Of a stretch of 64,000 bases of DNA, positions 1 through 11,617 are shown in pieces. The notes below the pieces were generated by a model that was given only the letters and a program-made list of their open reading frames with translations, was not told the origin of the DNA and did not search any database. The stretch's first letter is position 1. Every line of letters begins with the position of its first letter. Both the position numbers and the translations under genes were made by a program. Source of the DNA: Ovis canadensis (Eukaryota > Chordata > Mammalia > Artiodactyla > Bovidae); contig NC_091251.1 in assembly GCF_042477335.2 (NCBI RefSeq), forward strand, positions 87,869,501 to 87,933,500. The letters are read 5' to 3'.

Positions 1-187
1 TCTGGTTTGGGCTTCCGAAGAGGTGGGTTCAGTCCCTGGGTGGGGAAGATCCCCTGGAGAAGGAAATGGCAACCCACTCCAGTATTCTTCCCTGGGAAAT
101 GCCATGAAAAGAGGAGCCTAGTGGGCCTGGTGGGCTATAATCCATGGGGTTACAAAAGAGTTGGACATGATTTAGCCACTAAACAAC
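1..187 (+). mobile_element. Bov-tA SINE, 5' part cut or rearranged at the window edge
   Basis: The B-box-like GGTTCAGTCCCTGGG, the Bov-A body (GAGAAGGAAATGGCAACCCA) and the 3' end with GAGTTGGACATGA are in order on +. The A-box half of the tRNA-Glu-derived head is missing or scrambled in the first 25 bases. A short A-rich tail with ACAACAAGAAG follows. Confidence 0.85.
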
Positions 188-689
188 AAGAAGACAAGAA
201 CCAGCCTATAAATGTGCAAGAAATTCCAGACAAACATTCTTTGGACAGATTTCATTTTTTTTTTTTTTTGAGCAGAAAGAGGTAGAGAATATAAATATTT
301 CACTTCCTAGGCTTTTGGAAAGGAAAAATGAAGGCAATATTAAAAAACCCAGGAATTTTGAGGCAAATGTAAAGGAAAGCTTTGAAACTGGAGATCTTAA
401 AGTTAAACATGCTTGCTAAAGTATTGTTAAAAAGTACTGTTTAAATTAAGAAAGCAGATATAGACCTCGCCTCTGACTTCTAAAAAGTACCTAGAGTTTG
501 ACTGTTAAAACTTTGGCCTTTAATCTATCTTACTATGGCATAAATCTACAATTTCTGTTCAATTCCAACTGAGGTATGTAGCCATTATAGCAGACTTTTG
601 TTCAGTTTATTAACTTAGCGCAGAAACCTCTGCAGTGAGCGATAGCAACCACGCATAGGATAAATGATGGATGAATGATGGAATATAAA

Positions 690-810
690 AGCTAAGCTAG
701 AATACAGTTCTGGCTCTGCCAGTATATATTTTTGTGTAACCTTAGATCAGTCACTCTACTTTTTTCTCAAATTTCTCTTCTTACAGGGAGACAATCATAA
801 AAATGACTGG
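690..810 (+). repeat. MIR SINE relic
   Basis: The stretch GGCTCTGCCAG followed by a GTGTAACCTTAG-like and GATCAGTCACT-like run matches the order of the MIR core, heavily diverged. MIRs are old mammal-wide tRNA-derived SINEs. The next 200 bases (GAGGGCAGGGAACT onward) may be another MIR or L2 end, too degraded to bound. Confidence 0.45.
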
Positions 811-1270
811 AAACTACCACTTCACTGAGAGCTTTTTCTTTAAAGGGCTGATGATAAAAACCAATCGCAAGGTCCAGCAAACCTCTTTCAGAGGAAACTA
901 AACTTCTTGAGGGCAGGGAACTTTTTTTATTTTTGAATTAGCAGAATCTTATTTGTATTTCTGTAGTACAGTTTCTGGACTCTAAAAAGGTGTCAACAAG
1001 TATTGTAAATTTATTATTAGGCAGATTGCAGTCTTGGCAGCCTCTTAAATCTCTTTTCTGTGATCCTTTCATACTTGGCATCTAAAAGGCCGCCGACCTT
1101 CGCTCTGTGATAGGTTCCCAAGGCATGTACTTAAAAATATCCAAGTCTAGAGAAGTCATTCTTGTCTTTACTGGCACCATTTCGCTTTCTCAAGGTATTG
1201 CACCCAGGCTTGGGATCTGGGTCCGGAGGCTACAGGGAAGAGTTCGGTACGGGAAGCTCATCCTCCCGCC

Positions 1271-1321
1271 CTCCGATTGGCTGACCCGCACTCCACTCAC
1301 GCGGCTCGTGTCTCTGATTGG
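1271..1321 (-). promoter_or_regulatory. Paired inverted CCAAT (NF-Y) boxes
   Basis: CTCCGATTGGCTG (ATTGG at 1,276-1,280) and CTGATTGGCCTC (ATTGG at 1,317-1,321) are two inverted CCAAT boxes 41 bases apart, about four helical turns. NF-Y boxes usually sit 60-100 bases upstream of a start site, which points to initiation near 1,380-1,420. Binding is inferred. Confidence 0.6.
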
Positions 1322-1383
1322 CCTCCGTAGCACCCCCCCCGCCCCCCCCGCCTCGGCTCGCGACTACTTTGTGTGCCTGGGCG

Positions 1384-1492
1384 GCGCGCTCAGCTCCTCC
1401 GGCTCAGCTCGCCGACAGGGCTGGACTGGGCTAGCTCTTCGGCCCACTGCTCTGCATCGCGGGCGCCAGGAATTTTCCCGAGTCCGAGCCGG
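1384..1492 (+). other. Candidate non-coding first exon A
   Basis: A stretch downstream of the CCAAT and GC boxes ends in GCCGG|GTAGGAAG, a plausible splice donor with GT at 1,493-1,494. The start is a guess from promoter spacing. No ATG-initiated frame here looks coding. It could be one of several alternative first exons; 5'-end transcript data would settle it. Confidence 0.25.
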
Positions 1493-2172
1493 GTAGGAAG
1501 CATCCTAGGGAAAAGCTGCCTCCTCCGCCCCATGTTCTCTTTCCCGTACTGAATAAACTTCCGCCTTGGAGGGGTTGTTGCAGCCGCGGGTCGGGGGGAG
1601 AGGCCAGGCACCGAACCCAGGCTCTCATGGGGGAGGGGTCTTTCTGTCCAGGCGAATGACCAGCTCTCAAAAGATTAAACCGGGCTTCGCTATTCGCATG
1701 GGAGTGCGATGCCATTCTATGATCGTGCTTTGCAAGCTGCAGCGGAGCGGCCAGACCTGCGCTACGGGGGCTGAGCAGCAGCGATCACTCCTAAAAAGTA
1801 GCAAGGAGCCTGCTTCATATCTCCAGTACCAGTGGTACTTAAGGGCCGCGGGCTGATCTGGCACGGGCCGATCAGTTTCCCGGCGGTTGAGAATACGGCA
1901 TTCCCCGGAGGTGGCGCTCCCGGGAGTGGGGAAGCCCGGCTCCGCTCGCGCCTCCTTCAGCCTCTGGCCTTCAAGCGGTAGAGGGCGGCCTACACTCGTG
2001 TCGGAGTCGGCGCCCGTGCGCACACCCTGCTGCCCCTGCTAGAAGTCTTCCCGTCCCGCTGTGGCTCAGCCCGGCAGTCGGACGCTGCGGCTACGCGGTC
2101 CACGGGCGCGGCGAGAAGGGGGCGGGGAGAAACCCTGGCACAGGCGGGGGTCGCCGTAGGAGGCAGGGGCCA

Positions 2173-2182
2173 GCGCATGCGC
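2173..2182. promoter_or_regulatory. NRF1-like palindrome
   Basis: GCGCATGCGC is an exact NRF1-type core inside the island, which supports a second promoter segment near 2.2 kb. Factor binding is inferred. Confidence 0.5.
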
Positions 2183-2292
2183 GCCTTCTCCCAGAAGCTT
2201 GGGACGCCGAGGGGGCGCGCGCTCCCATTCGCGCGGGCACGGTTGCGCTAGCTGAGGCTTCCCCGCCTGCGTTCGCGGTCAGAGCCGCTCAG

Positions 2293-2302
2293 GCGCGTGC
2301 GC
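2293..2302. promoter_or_regulatory. Second NRF1-like site
   Basis: GCGCGTGCGC differs from the core at 2,173 by one base and lies 120 bases downstream, just before the candidate exon B region. Confidence 0.4.
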
Positions 2303-2479
2303 GTGTTATCTCCGGTAGACCCGAGTAGCCCGTTTCTCCTCGCTCCAGGCCCCCGCCCCTCGCCGCCCCCCGGCCGACCCGTCCCCTTCCTCTCCTCGCG
2401 GAATGGGGCCGGCGCTGCTCGGGGTCGCGCGCCCGGGACCCGGCTCGTGCTCGGTCTCGCGCTGTCAGCGACTGCCTGG

Positions 2480-2702
2480 CTCGCGCCGCCTCGCGCTTTC
2501 CCTCAGTCAGTGGCGCCGAAGGCTCCGTTAAGCAGCGACGGCGGCGGTTCCTGTTTCCGTTTCTTCCTCTCCCTTCAGTAGGGAGTAGCATCCTCCACCC
2601 AGCCACCCCTCCCACTTCCCCAACGCGGGGCAGCTGCGGCTGCGGGCTGTAGCGGCGGCGGCTGCTGGGGAACGGCGGAGACCGCCTCTGCTCCCGCCTC
2701 GG
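2480..2702 (+). other. Candidate non-coding first exon B
   Basis: A GC-rich leader-like stretch ends in CCTCGG|GTAAGGG, a strong splice donor with GT at 2,703-2,704. The + frames across it stop or run without protein-like composition, so if transcribed it is 5' UTR. The upstream limit is unknown. GCGGCGGC-type triplet runs near 2,650 are common in mammalian 5' UTRs. Gene identity not recognised. Confidence 0.3.
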
Positions 2703-3290
2703 GTAAGGGGGCGTTTGGGAGCCGGGCCCCGCGCGCCCCGGGGTCTGGAGGTGGGCAAGCGCGGGATCTCAGGAGGCTCCGGGGAGGTGCCTGCCGGCCG
2801 TCGCAGCTCTCTTTCCCCCGAGGAGACCCCCGGGCCTTTTGCTGCCACTGCTGCTGCTTATGCAGCGGCTCCGGGGAAAGTGGGGAGGGAGCCCCCGGGA
2901 CCCTCTGATGGGTGCCTTTGCGCGGCCGCGGGGGTGCGGGGGGGTGGGGGCGGCGGGCAGGGGACTAGGGACTCCTGCCGCCTCGGCCGGGCGTGGAGCG
3001 GCTCGGCTGCTGCCCTCGGCGTCGCGCATCCTTGGTTAGGGCAGGGGCTGAAACCGAGGACAGGAGATGGGGGCAGGGGTGGGAGGTGTCCCTCGTATCC
3101 TCTGCTCTCACCTGCCCTTTCTCCAGCAACTCGCTCCCTGGTGTCACAGACTGTGAGGAGGAGCATGCTTGTGCTTTAAGGGCTTTCCTGAGGGGTTCTC
3201 CGGCAGGAAATCGGGGAATGGACCCGTGCAAAGATCCGCTCCCGGCGAGGGGCCAGTGCCAGGGCAGTTTCACGGCTTGAGTGCCGCTGC

Positions 3291-6200
3291 ACCCTCGTTT
3301 GACGTGGAAATGATGAGCTGGCTGCTTTAGAGCTCCAAACTTATTTGGGAAGGTTAAATGAGTTCCTAAATATTTATTTATTTAACCTCCAGTTAAAGGA
3401 GGTTTGTCCTGCAAGAGTGAGTGGGCTGCCGTGTGCAGCACCTGTTTTTTTTTTTTTTTTTCTCACAGTGGGGATTGCAATCTTCAGCTACACATAACGT
3501 CAGAGACGCAGTGTATTTCTTAAGTTAAATGGCAGTGTCATGGTTAGAATTTATCCCTGGTGAGCTTTAGCGTTTGAGTGAGGCCTTGGATAGAGCAGGG
3601 TGTTCTTTCTTATTCCCACATTTGAGTTAGTTTACAGTTGACTTAATCCAGCTCAAGAGTGTGGACCTAGGCAAGCCAGAATCTCCTGTAGAAAACACCC
3701 AAACCTCAAGTAACGCAGACTAAATTTCGACAAAAGTTTTCTCTCAGTTTACAGTTAAACTCATCACATGTAACTGATTGAACTTTGGCTTGGTTCTCTT
3801 TAGAAACTGCAAGCAAGGTTTAATTGCAGTTTTTTGCTCCCTTGTTATTCTTGGGGATAAGTGCATATTTATTTTCTTGATTTACTTGTTTTTATGCATA
3901 TTTCTTTTAAAGAATGCATCATATAGAAAACTTTTTAGGAGAGAGATTTGCAGCACTATAGAGTTATGCTGAAGTAGTGAAGTAAGTTGTATTCTCTCTT
4001 GAAAGTAACTTAAAATTAACCTGAAATCCTATGATGTGTAATAAAGCCTTGTACATTGCTAGCCTTGTGAAATATACCATAAAATGCACGTAGTAAATCT
4101 TAGTTTGATGTATACCTATTACAATAGTAAGGATAAGGTGGGAATTTAAAGATTTGAAATTATGATTTTATAGCTTAGTATGTAAAAATGCAGGGTATTA
4201 GAAATGAATAGGATTTAAGGAACATAGAAGGGTGGGTTGGAGGCGTGAATTTTCCTTTTCCTGCTTTATAAACTGAGGATTTTACTTAAATTGCTGAACA
4301 GCTGGAATGAAAGTTGCATAGATAGCAGAAACAGATGCAAAAATGTGTCTTTGATCAAGTAGTGAGTTAACATGAAGAATATCTTGTGGTTTATTAAGAC
4401 AGTGATTCAAAATAATTTCCATAAAACATAGCATTCTACAGATTGTATTTTAGGATGTTCTTAAATTGAAATAGACACTTAAAGTTGTTTTCCTTCAAGT
4501 CGGTTTTGAGAGATAGAATTGAAAAACAGTAACTTAGATTACATTCTGCAGTATTTGGTTACAAGTTTTAACTAGTTATTTTAAGGCATTGGAGTGTCTT
4601 TAAAAGTGGTGAATTTTTAAATCACTAGTGGCTTGGAAAACCTTGTGTTCCTTGTTTATTTTTTTAAGTGCCCGTTATATCAGTAGGTTGGTCTGGAGGG
4701 GGAGCTAGTGCCAAAGCAAAGCATGGCTTAATATATGTTTGAACTTTTTAAAACACCCCAAACCAGATTTTTATGACCAGAAAGAAATTTAATTTTTAGT
4801 TAAAAGAGGAAGGGAGTTGATAATGGATATATATCTTATCTGTCCATAGTTAGTTGTGGAGTATATATATTGTATATTACAAATTAGTTAGAAGTTTTTT
4901 TCGTGATCTGAAAATAAATGCATAAGGTTTGTTAAATTTCTCATTTTAAACCTCTGAAAGTATGTCTCCGAACTTAGGGTATATGATGATAGTTTCTTAA
5001 CCTTCTTATGCATTGCATCAGAAAGGAAGCAGTATTTGTTAACCCTTTGTGCATGTTGTATCTCCTTAAGTTTTTTCTTTATAATATCTATAGTCCTAAA
5101 ATTTCAAAAGAGCTTCAAGTAGAGTCTTATAAGAGCAAAGATATCAAGTGTGTAGTATTTAGCTAGGTGTTTATCAATAGCTAGGTATTTATTTATCAAT
5201 AAATACTAGCTAGGTATTTATCAAAAGTAAAGGTAATTGCAATAAAAAAATGGGTCCTTTAAACATCTGGAGGGCAGGATCCCAAGGTCACTTCTTAACA
5301 TCTCTCTCCTGCAATATAATGCAGTGAGTCCAGCTGATCTATGAAATTGAACTTGTGCTTTTGAATATGAAGCAGTAATTTTTTTTATCTGTGACACTTT
5401 ATTTAGGTTTCTGAACTGCAGTCAGTTTTGATTTTACTTCTTACGGTTCACATATTCTTTAAATTCAAGGTTAGGATTGATTGTGTGTACATTAAAATCA
5501 GAATATTTTAGTTTTCTGAGGGTAGTAGTTGGGTTGTTCTCCGTTGCTGTTCATTGTGTAAATAGAATTTTGGTGGTGGTAAAATAAAAAAGTAGATTCT
5601 TTGAAAGGAATGAAAATATCTGTGAGATACAGAATAGTGAGGAGTTTACTGTATTTAAAAAGTTAATGCTATAAATTAATCAGTTTAATAAGATTCTAGA
5701 ATATTTTCTTATTTTTTTTCATTTCTTTAATGGTTCTTTTTGATTCACTGCACAGTATGAGTAAATCTCTTGGTTTAATTAAATGGTGAACATACCCATT
5801 TCATATTATAGCACACTTATAAAAGTAAAAGCATTTTCATTTCATAGTCATAAAAGCAAATGTAAAAATAAACATGTAATTAAGTTTCTTTACTTAAAAA
5901 TAAAACAAAATTCAGATTCTAAACAACTCTGAAACCAGCATAATTTTTCTACTCAGGCATCAGTACTAGTCCTACTGGTACTTTTCAAATGAGATGTCAA
6001 TCTCCAGTCTTCTGTAGTCAACAGTAGTATTGTAGATATAGGATTTAGAGGATCAATACCAAGTTTCCCTTGGTTCTCCTGTTGATGGTTCTCTGGCTTG
6101 TATTTCTGTACCATATAGTATATGGTTTTGCAGTTTGAATTGATACTGAATTGTACTATTGAATTGTAGCTTGTTATAATGAAAGAAACATGTCTAAAAG

Positions 6201-7990
6201 TAAGGAATAATTAAAACTGATTCTTTTAAAAAAGACCTTTTAAAATTCAGAGCAAAGAAGGTTATATGGGTATATATATATGTATATATATTTCTAACAG
6301 ATTAATCTCAAGTCTCAACCTTCCTTTCTCTCTACATTCTAGTTTCCTGATTACATCTCCCCTTCTCCAACCATCCTCCATCATCCTGTGATTTTCTCTT
6401 TGTGATAATTAGGAATCAAACCAATAAAATGAAACATATCATTCACTTAGCATAGTTTTTTCTTCCTTGATTAAATGACTTTATATCAGTCCGTATAATA
6501 TTTTAAAGATAAAGCCCATATGGACTTTATGCAATACTCTAGATTTTCCTTTTAATGGAAGAAGAACAAATAGGGCCTGTGGGATTATAGCATGTATTTC
6601 AATACCAGAGTTATTCATGCTCTTTACAGAAAGTAGAGCTATAGAGTTAATTTCATTTACATTTTTAAAGATACAGGCTTTATTTGCTAAAAACCCAATA
6701 TTACACTCATTTACTACTTTTAAAAATATCTTTTTGTGATAATTTTTTGTCAGAAAAGAACATGTGAAGAGGAAATGTGTTGAATTTTAAGTTTAAAAAA
6801 ATTGACAAATTGACACATAAGGCTAGAAAAGATGTAATTCAAACTTGCCTTTGCTATCATTCTCTTTTCTTTTGTGTTGGTTCTATAGTATAACTTCTTC
6901 ACTTAAGCACTGGAATAAAGCTTTGAAGATCACTCCTGAAATGCTCTCCTGTATTTGTTGTATCTAAGAACTTGGGTTTTTTTTGGAAATTAAACTAATT
7001 CAGGGATAAACTGAATAAACATGATTTAACATATTTACATTAAGAAGATCAGGCTTAATGTTTCTACTTGTCACAGTCTCAGTGACTGGTAGGTGTAAAT
7101 AAGGCTCATATTAGAAAATAAATAATAAACTATTGATGCTAATCTTTGATGTAAATGGGACATTAAGCTCATGTTTATTTTAGCATCTCAGTTATGAGAA
7201 GTGTTACATCATCTGAGTTGTAAGTGCTGTAGCTTTCTGTTTGTAAATGAACAAAAGTGAAGGGAAATGGAAGATTGTTCTATTTGATTTACCCCAAATT
7301 TGTAACTAAAATGAACCTGTTTTGTGTCTGTGTAAATCTTATTTTTTTTAAGACTGTTAATGAACCATGAATGAGTTTTAAATTTTTACTAATTTATGGC
7401 TGGCTGTTTATATTCCTTAGATGAGATAAATGCCATTTAATATGACTTAACACCTAGAGCTTTAGAATAAATTTGTCTGAGGTAAAAATGGTATTTACAA
7501 ACCATCAAGCTGCAAAAGCATCCCAATGTTATTAAATGAGTTAATATTCCATAAGCTAGCTTTTAAAATCACTTCTATAGTTTAAAAAATTAATTTATTG
7601 TAATATCTTGATAAATAGTAAAGGTGGAAAAATAGTTTGTAGCTTTTATATTTCATTCATTGTCTCAGCCTTAGGTAAGCTTGGAACCAGTGAAGGGTGG
7701 GAGACAGAGAGGGGATGTACTGGTTGATGAACCTGCTTTCTTTAGAGGTGAGGGAGATTTCTTTTCCAGTTTTTTCTACTCCATCCACTCCCTAGAGATG
7801 ATAAATCTGTCTTCTTTTCCAACAGTGGTGACAAATCTGGGAGTTACCTTTGCAGGATTTTTTTTTTCTTCCTTAGAGTTCATAGAATATTTCCTGGTAA
7901 AACATTAGCTTTTATGTTAACAATAATTTTTATTAAAATGGCTTCATTCTCTTGCAACAGTAGGCAAGAGACTGGAAGAAATACAGATTG
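3291..7990. other. AT-rich intron-like DNA, no gene seen
   Basis: Past the CpG island I see no coding exon, no young SINE and no LINE for 4.7 kb, the longest stretch free of young repeats in the window. It holds short T runs (3,445 and others), a TATA-rich patch near 6,270-6,295 and the small tandem repeat at 5,159. Freedom from SINEs directly after a promoter is common in regulatory first introns, but that is inference. Confidence 0.5.
5159..5226. repeat. Short tandem duplication
   Basis: AGCTAGGTATTTATCAA-type units recur about three times with slight variation and local TTTATCAATAAATA inversion. Probably replication slippage. Confidence 0.6.
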
Positions 7991-7992
7991 AC

Positions 7993-8330
7993 GTGGGGTT
8001 TAATTATTGAAAGTCACTCAGTTGTGTCTGACTCTTTGCAACCCCATTGGCTATATATAGTCTGTGGAATTCTCCAGGCCGGAATACTGGAGTGGGTAGC
8101 TGTTCCCTTCTCTAGGGGATCTTTCCAACCCAGGGATGGAACCCAGGTCTCCCCCATTGCAGGCGGATTCTTCACCAGCTGAGCCACCAGGGAAGCCCAA
8201 GAATACTGGAGTGATACTGGAGTGGGTATTCTATCCCTTTTCCAGTGGATCGTCCTGACCCAGGAGTTGAACCGGGGTCTCCTGCATTGCAGGCGGATTC
8301 TTCACCAACTGAGCTACCAGGGAATCCCAA
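7993..8330 (-). mobile_element. Bov-tA SINE with a duplicated tRNA-like head
   Basis: On - the element reads tRNA-Glu-like head, second head, then Bov-A body. On +, body sequence (CAGTTGTGTCTGACTCTTTG) comes first and the head ending CCACCAGGGAAGCCCA near 8,200 is followed by a second head ending at about 8,330. Both heads keep the B-box complement. Compare the four-head array at 39,972. Confidence 0.8.
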
Positions 8331-8351
8331 TTCATTATTAAGCATTTATTA

Positions 8352-8867
8352 ATGATTTTGTATAAAAAGGGATATGGGAGGTGTTGGTTCATTGTTAGGA
8401 GTCCTGTGTCAGTCATATTATTGTTCTGCTTACTATTAAATACATGGCAGTCCCTTCTTCCATTTCTTGAAATGCAGTCTTATGCCTTCTCTGTTATTTT
8501 TGTCTTCATCTGTGGAGTTTCTGACTACACGGAATTGCTTTTTAGAATGTCTCTTTACCTCCTTCATCTGCCTCATTGGAATAATTTAATGTTTAAAAAA
8601 AAACAAACGACAAACCCAAACAGTAGGAACCTATGTCCATTGAAGAGAACAGCTTTGAAACAAAAATGGACAGTAATGTTCTTTCATGGGAGTAGTTTTA
8701 GCAGACCTAAGCCAGTTATTGTGGAATATTCACAAGGAGAAAGTATATATTTGATGATTAGGGCCCTAGTCATTAGAGATCTGACTGATTTAATTTCTCT
8801 AGCATATGGAGTTGTACCTGAAAGAGATATATTCAGTAGAGATTGTAATTTTTTTTGTATGTGTTGA
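8352..8867 (+). other. Unassigned 171-codon open frame, probably chance
   Basis: This is the longest open frame outside recognised repeats. The product would be 171 residues, hydrophobic near residues 18-60 (Leu/Phe/Val/Ile-rich) and Lys/Arg/Ser-rich later, with no motif I know. The ATG lies in AT-rich DNA with no promoter, splice or Kozak support. By a rough estimate, about a quarter of one such frame is expected by chance in a window this size. It may also be part of an unrecognised old repeat. Confidence 0.12.
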
Positions 8868-9872
8868 GTTTTGTGAGTAACTACTTAATTCAGTCAGTTA
8901 CCAAATGGCAAAAGGTTGTAATTTTGAGAAAAATCTATTCTTTAAAATTAGAACTTAAGCCAGGGTAAATATTTTGTTTTCTTTTTGCAAGTTTCAAATT
9001 TTTACTTATCTTTTAGAAAGTTATTGAAATTCTAGGGTTTAGGAGGTGGTAATTGAAGCTCTTGAGTCAAAAAGTCTTTCTTCAGCATTGGTTAAATAAG
9101 CCTCAGTGGCATGAGAAAGGTAGATGTACTGAGTAATTCTGACTGCTTCCTCTGACATGATTACGGACATCTGGGCCTTCACCAGTTAGAACTGTTTGTT
9201 TTTAAGAACCAAGCAGTAGATTACCAGCTTGATACTTACGGTGTAACGCATTCATAGAATGAATGATATAATGTTATTTTTAATTTGTAAGTAAATGAGG
9301 ACTATGCTTCTTGTGCTGAGTAGGCTAAAGAGTTGTATACCTAATAAGGATGTACAAATAATAAACTAAAGAAACTTGCTAATATGCAGTTAGGAATGGT
9401 TCCTCTTATTAGTGTTTATAATGGCACAAATTATAATGGTGAAAATGAAATCAGCGAAGAACTCTGTTTTGGAGCAGTTTGTTAGATAACAGATATCTGG
9501 TCTATAACTGTCTGCAGAAGTTCACTTAGAGCCATGCAGAATCCTACCTAAAAGGAAATAATGATCAACAAATAAAGTATTTTGGAAGGAAATGTGCATG
9601 TTTTTTTCTGTGTATATTTGCACAGTGCCTGTCACCTTCTCTTTCCATGTCAAATATAAGGTTAGAAAGTCAGGTATTTAACTTTTGAAAATTCTGAAGG
9701 GAAAAGGATCTGAAGTTTGGAAAAAGGCTGGTTTCTTCATGTTTTAGTACTCCTTTTTGACATAAAATTTTCTGAGAGCTCCCTAGAGGAGGATTGTAGG
9801 GTTTGTAGGATTTGTAGGGTTAAAATCTGAGTTCTTTCTTAGCAATTTTTTTGGATTGCTTTATTGAAGTTT

Positions 9873-9949
9873 ATTGGACGGGGAGGCCTGGCGTGCTGTG
9901 GTTCGTGGGGTTGTAAAGAGTTGGACATGACAGAGACTGAACTAAACTG
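9873..9949 (+). mobile_element. Very short BovB 3' end inside L1
   Basis: About 77 bases matching the last part of BovB (GGGAGGCCTGGCGTGCTGTG to the ACTGAACTAAACTG tail) are flanked by perfect 10-base target-site duplications, ATTGAAGTTT at 9,863-9,872 and 9,950-9,959. It is a severely 5'-truncated insertion. Confidence 0.85.
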
Positions 9950-10010
9950 ATTGAAGTTTGATTTATATGTCATAAAATTCACCATTCAAATTTTAGTAAC
10001 TTTATATAGT

Positions 10011-10195
10011 TGGTGTCTCAGTGGTATAGAATCTGCCTGCCCATGCAGGAGATGTGGTTCAGTCCCTGGGTCGGGAAGACCCCCTGGAGAAGGAAATGGC
10101 AACCCACTCTAGTATTCTTGCCCAGAGAATCCCATGGACAGAAGAGCCTGGTGGTACAGTCCATGGGGTTGCAACTTCGTGACTAAACAACAATA
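10011..10195 (+). mobile_element. Bov-tA SINE inside L1
   Basis: The head (GTCTCAGTGGTATAGAATCTG, B box GGTTCAGTCCCTG) and the Bov-A body are complete. ATATAGT at 10,004-10,010 and 10,196-10,202 looks like the target-site duplication. Confidence 0.85.
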
Positions 10196-10429
10196 ATATA
10201 GTCATACAACAGCTATCACAATCCAATTTTAGAACATTTTTGCCTTCCAGAAAGTGTCCTCTTGCCCATTTGCCCAACCCCTATTCCTCCCCTCAGCTCC
10301 AGGCAACCACTTGTCTGTATTTTGTCTCTGTAGTTTTGTGATTTATAGAAATTAGACATTAATGGAGTCATACAGTAAATGATCTTTTGTTTCCTGGCTC
10401 TTTTCATTTAGTATGGATTAAGAAGGGAT

Positions 10430-10570
10430 AAAGTAGAAAAGCTTTGAGCTTGGAATCTGGAGACCTGGATAGGAGTATTATCTCTGCCACCCAGATGTAT
10501 AAACTCGGGTAAGCCATTTGCCCTCTCTGGGCCTCTGCTTCTTTCTCCATCAAGTGAACTATTTTAATTT
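10430..10570 (+). repeat. MIR SINE relic
   Basis: GGAATCTGGAGACCTGGAT, CTCTGCCACCCAG and GCCATTTGCCCTCTCTGGGC follow the MIR core order on +, strongly diverged. Confidence 0.6.
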
Positions 10571-11237
10571 TCTTCTATTTTGGTTTTCACACCTTGGTAG
10601 ACATTCACTGACCTTTCCCTGGAACGTACCTTAACTCTTTCCTTTAACACTTTATGTCTACATACGTTTTTTCTGAATCAAAAACAAGGCTTATGGTCTT
10701 AAGAGGTGACTCAGCAATGGACAAATCTGAGACTGCCTTAAAGCATCAGGATGACTGATTAAACCTTTTCTTGGGCATTTTTTAGTTCATGTGTACAACT
10801 TTGAGAATAGGGATAGTCTTAATTGCTGACTTAATAATTAAGACTTTTGAAGAGAATAAAAGCAAAGTTGAATAATTGTCGGAGGTAGGGCTTTAATAGT
10901 GATGGAAGCTTCTTAGGAACATACGAAAAAATTATGCTTTTTAGTTGTTTTTTGTTCTGGAAGTAGAAAGTGGAGTAGAGCTTTTTAAATTAAGTTTGAG
11001 CCAAGTTGGGCTCCAGGAAGAAAGGCCAAAGGAGATATATGGCTACTGTCCTAGGGCTCATCTGGAGGCAAAGCTGACAGATAACATTCAGGTGACAAAT
11101 TAGGGAAAAAATATGTATATAGGGAATTAAAAATGAGGGGTGTGCATGTGTATACGTATGTGTAGCAGGTATAGACCACAGACTGAGTAGGCTGGTATCA
11201 GGTATATGCCAAGGGTGTAATTTTCAGTATAGTATAG
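10571..11237. other. Unassigned AT-rich DNA
   Basis: No gene or recognisable repeat; 11,150-11,165 is slightly TATG-rich. Confidence 0.4.
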
Positions 11238-11617
11238 TAAAGAATTGATGCTTTTGAACTGTGGTGTTGGAGAAGACTCTTGAGAGTCCCTTGGACTGCA
11301 CAGAGATCCAACCAGTCCATTCTAAAGGAGATCAGCCCTGGGTGTTCTTTGGAAGGAATGATGGCTAAAGCTGAAACTCCAGTACTTTGGCCACCTCATG
11401 GGAAGAGTTGACTCATTGGAAAAGACTGATGCTGGGAGGGATTGGGGGCAGGAGGAGAAGGGGACGACAGAGGATGAGATGGCTGGATGGCATCACTGAC
11501 TTGATGGACGTGAGTCTGAGTGAACTCCGGGAGTTGGTGATGGACAGGGAGGCCTGGCGTGCTGCAGTTCATGGGGTCGCAAAGAGTCAGACACGACTGA
11601 GCAACTGAACTGATAGT
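11238..11617 (+). mobile_element. BovB LINE, 3' end
   Basis: The + frame encodes the conserved end of the BovB ORF2 protein: [20 protein letters not shown] then [20 protein letters not shown], stopping just before the element ends in GACTGAGCAACTGAACTGA. Upstream are decayed pieces of the reverse-transcriptase C-terminal region. It is a 5'-truncated dead copy. Confidence 0.9.

Larger units (their letters stand above)
1190..3290. promoter_or_regulatory. CpG island promoter of an unidentified gene
   Basis: Roughly 2.1 kb is GC-rich and full of CpG, while both flanks are AT-rich and CpG-poor; it is the only such block in the window. It holds GC boxes (TGGGCGG near 1,378, C-rich runs at 1,331-1,352), inverted CCAAT boxes, NRF1-like palindromes and no clear TATA box, as usual for a broadly expressed gene with dispersed start sites. 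No long coding frame with protein-like composition crosses it: the frames on both strands are Arg/Pro/Gly/Ala-rich, as any CpG island gives. Two good donor sites on + (1,493 and 2,703) suggest transcription toward higher coordinates with non-coding first exons. Bidirectional activity is possible. I could not recognise the gene from its 5' UTR. Confidence 0.85.
9851..10425 (-). mobile_element. L1 3' end fragment with two insertions
   Basis: Antisense L1 3'-region sequence (TTTATTGAAGTTT, CATAAAATTCACCATTC, CAATCCAATTTTAGAAC, CAGGCAACCACTTGTCT, TTTCATTTAGTATG in order). It is split by a BovB tail at 9,873 and a Bov-tA at 10,011, so it is older than both. Confidence 0.7.

Noticed and set aside
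2715..3179. 154-codon GC-rich frame and its overlapping partners in the CpG island
   Set aside because: All six frames are open here because of base composition; residues are Gly/Ala/Arg/Pro-rich with no domain, and splice donor 2,703 lies just before it.
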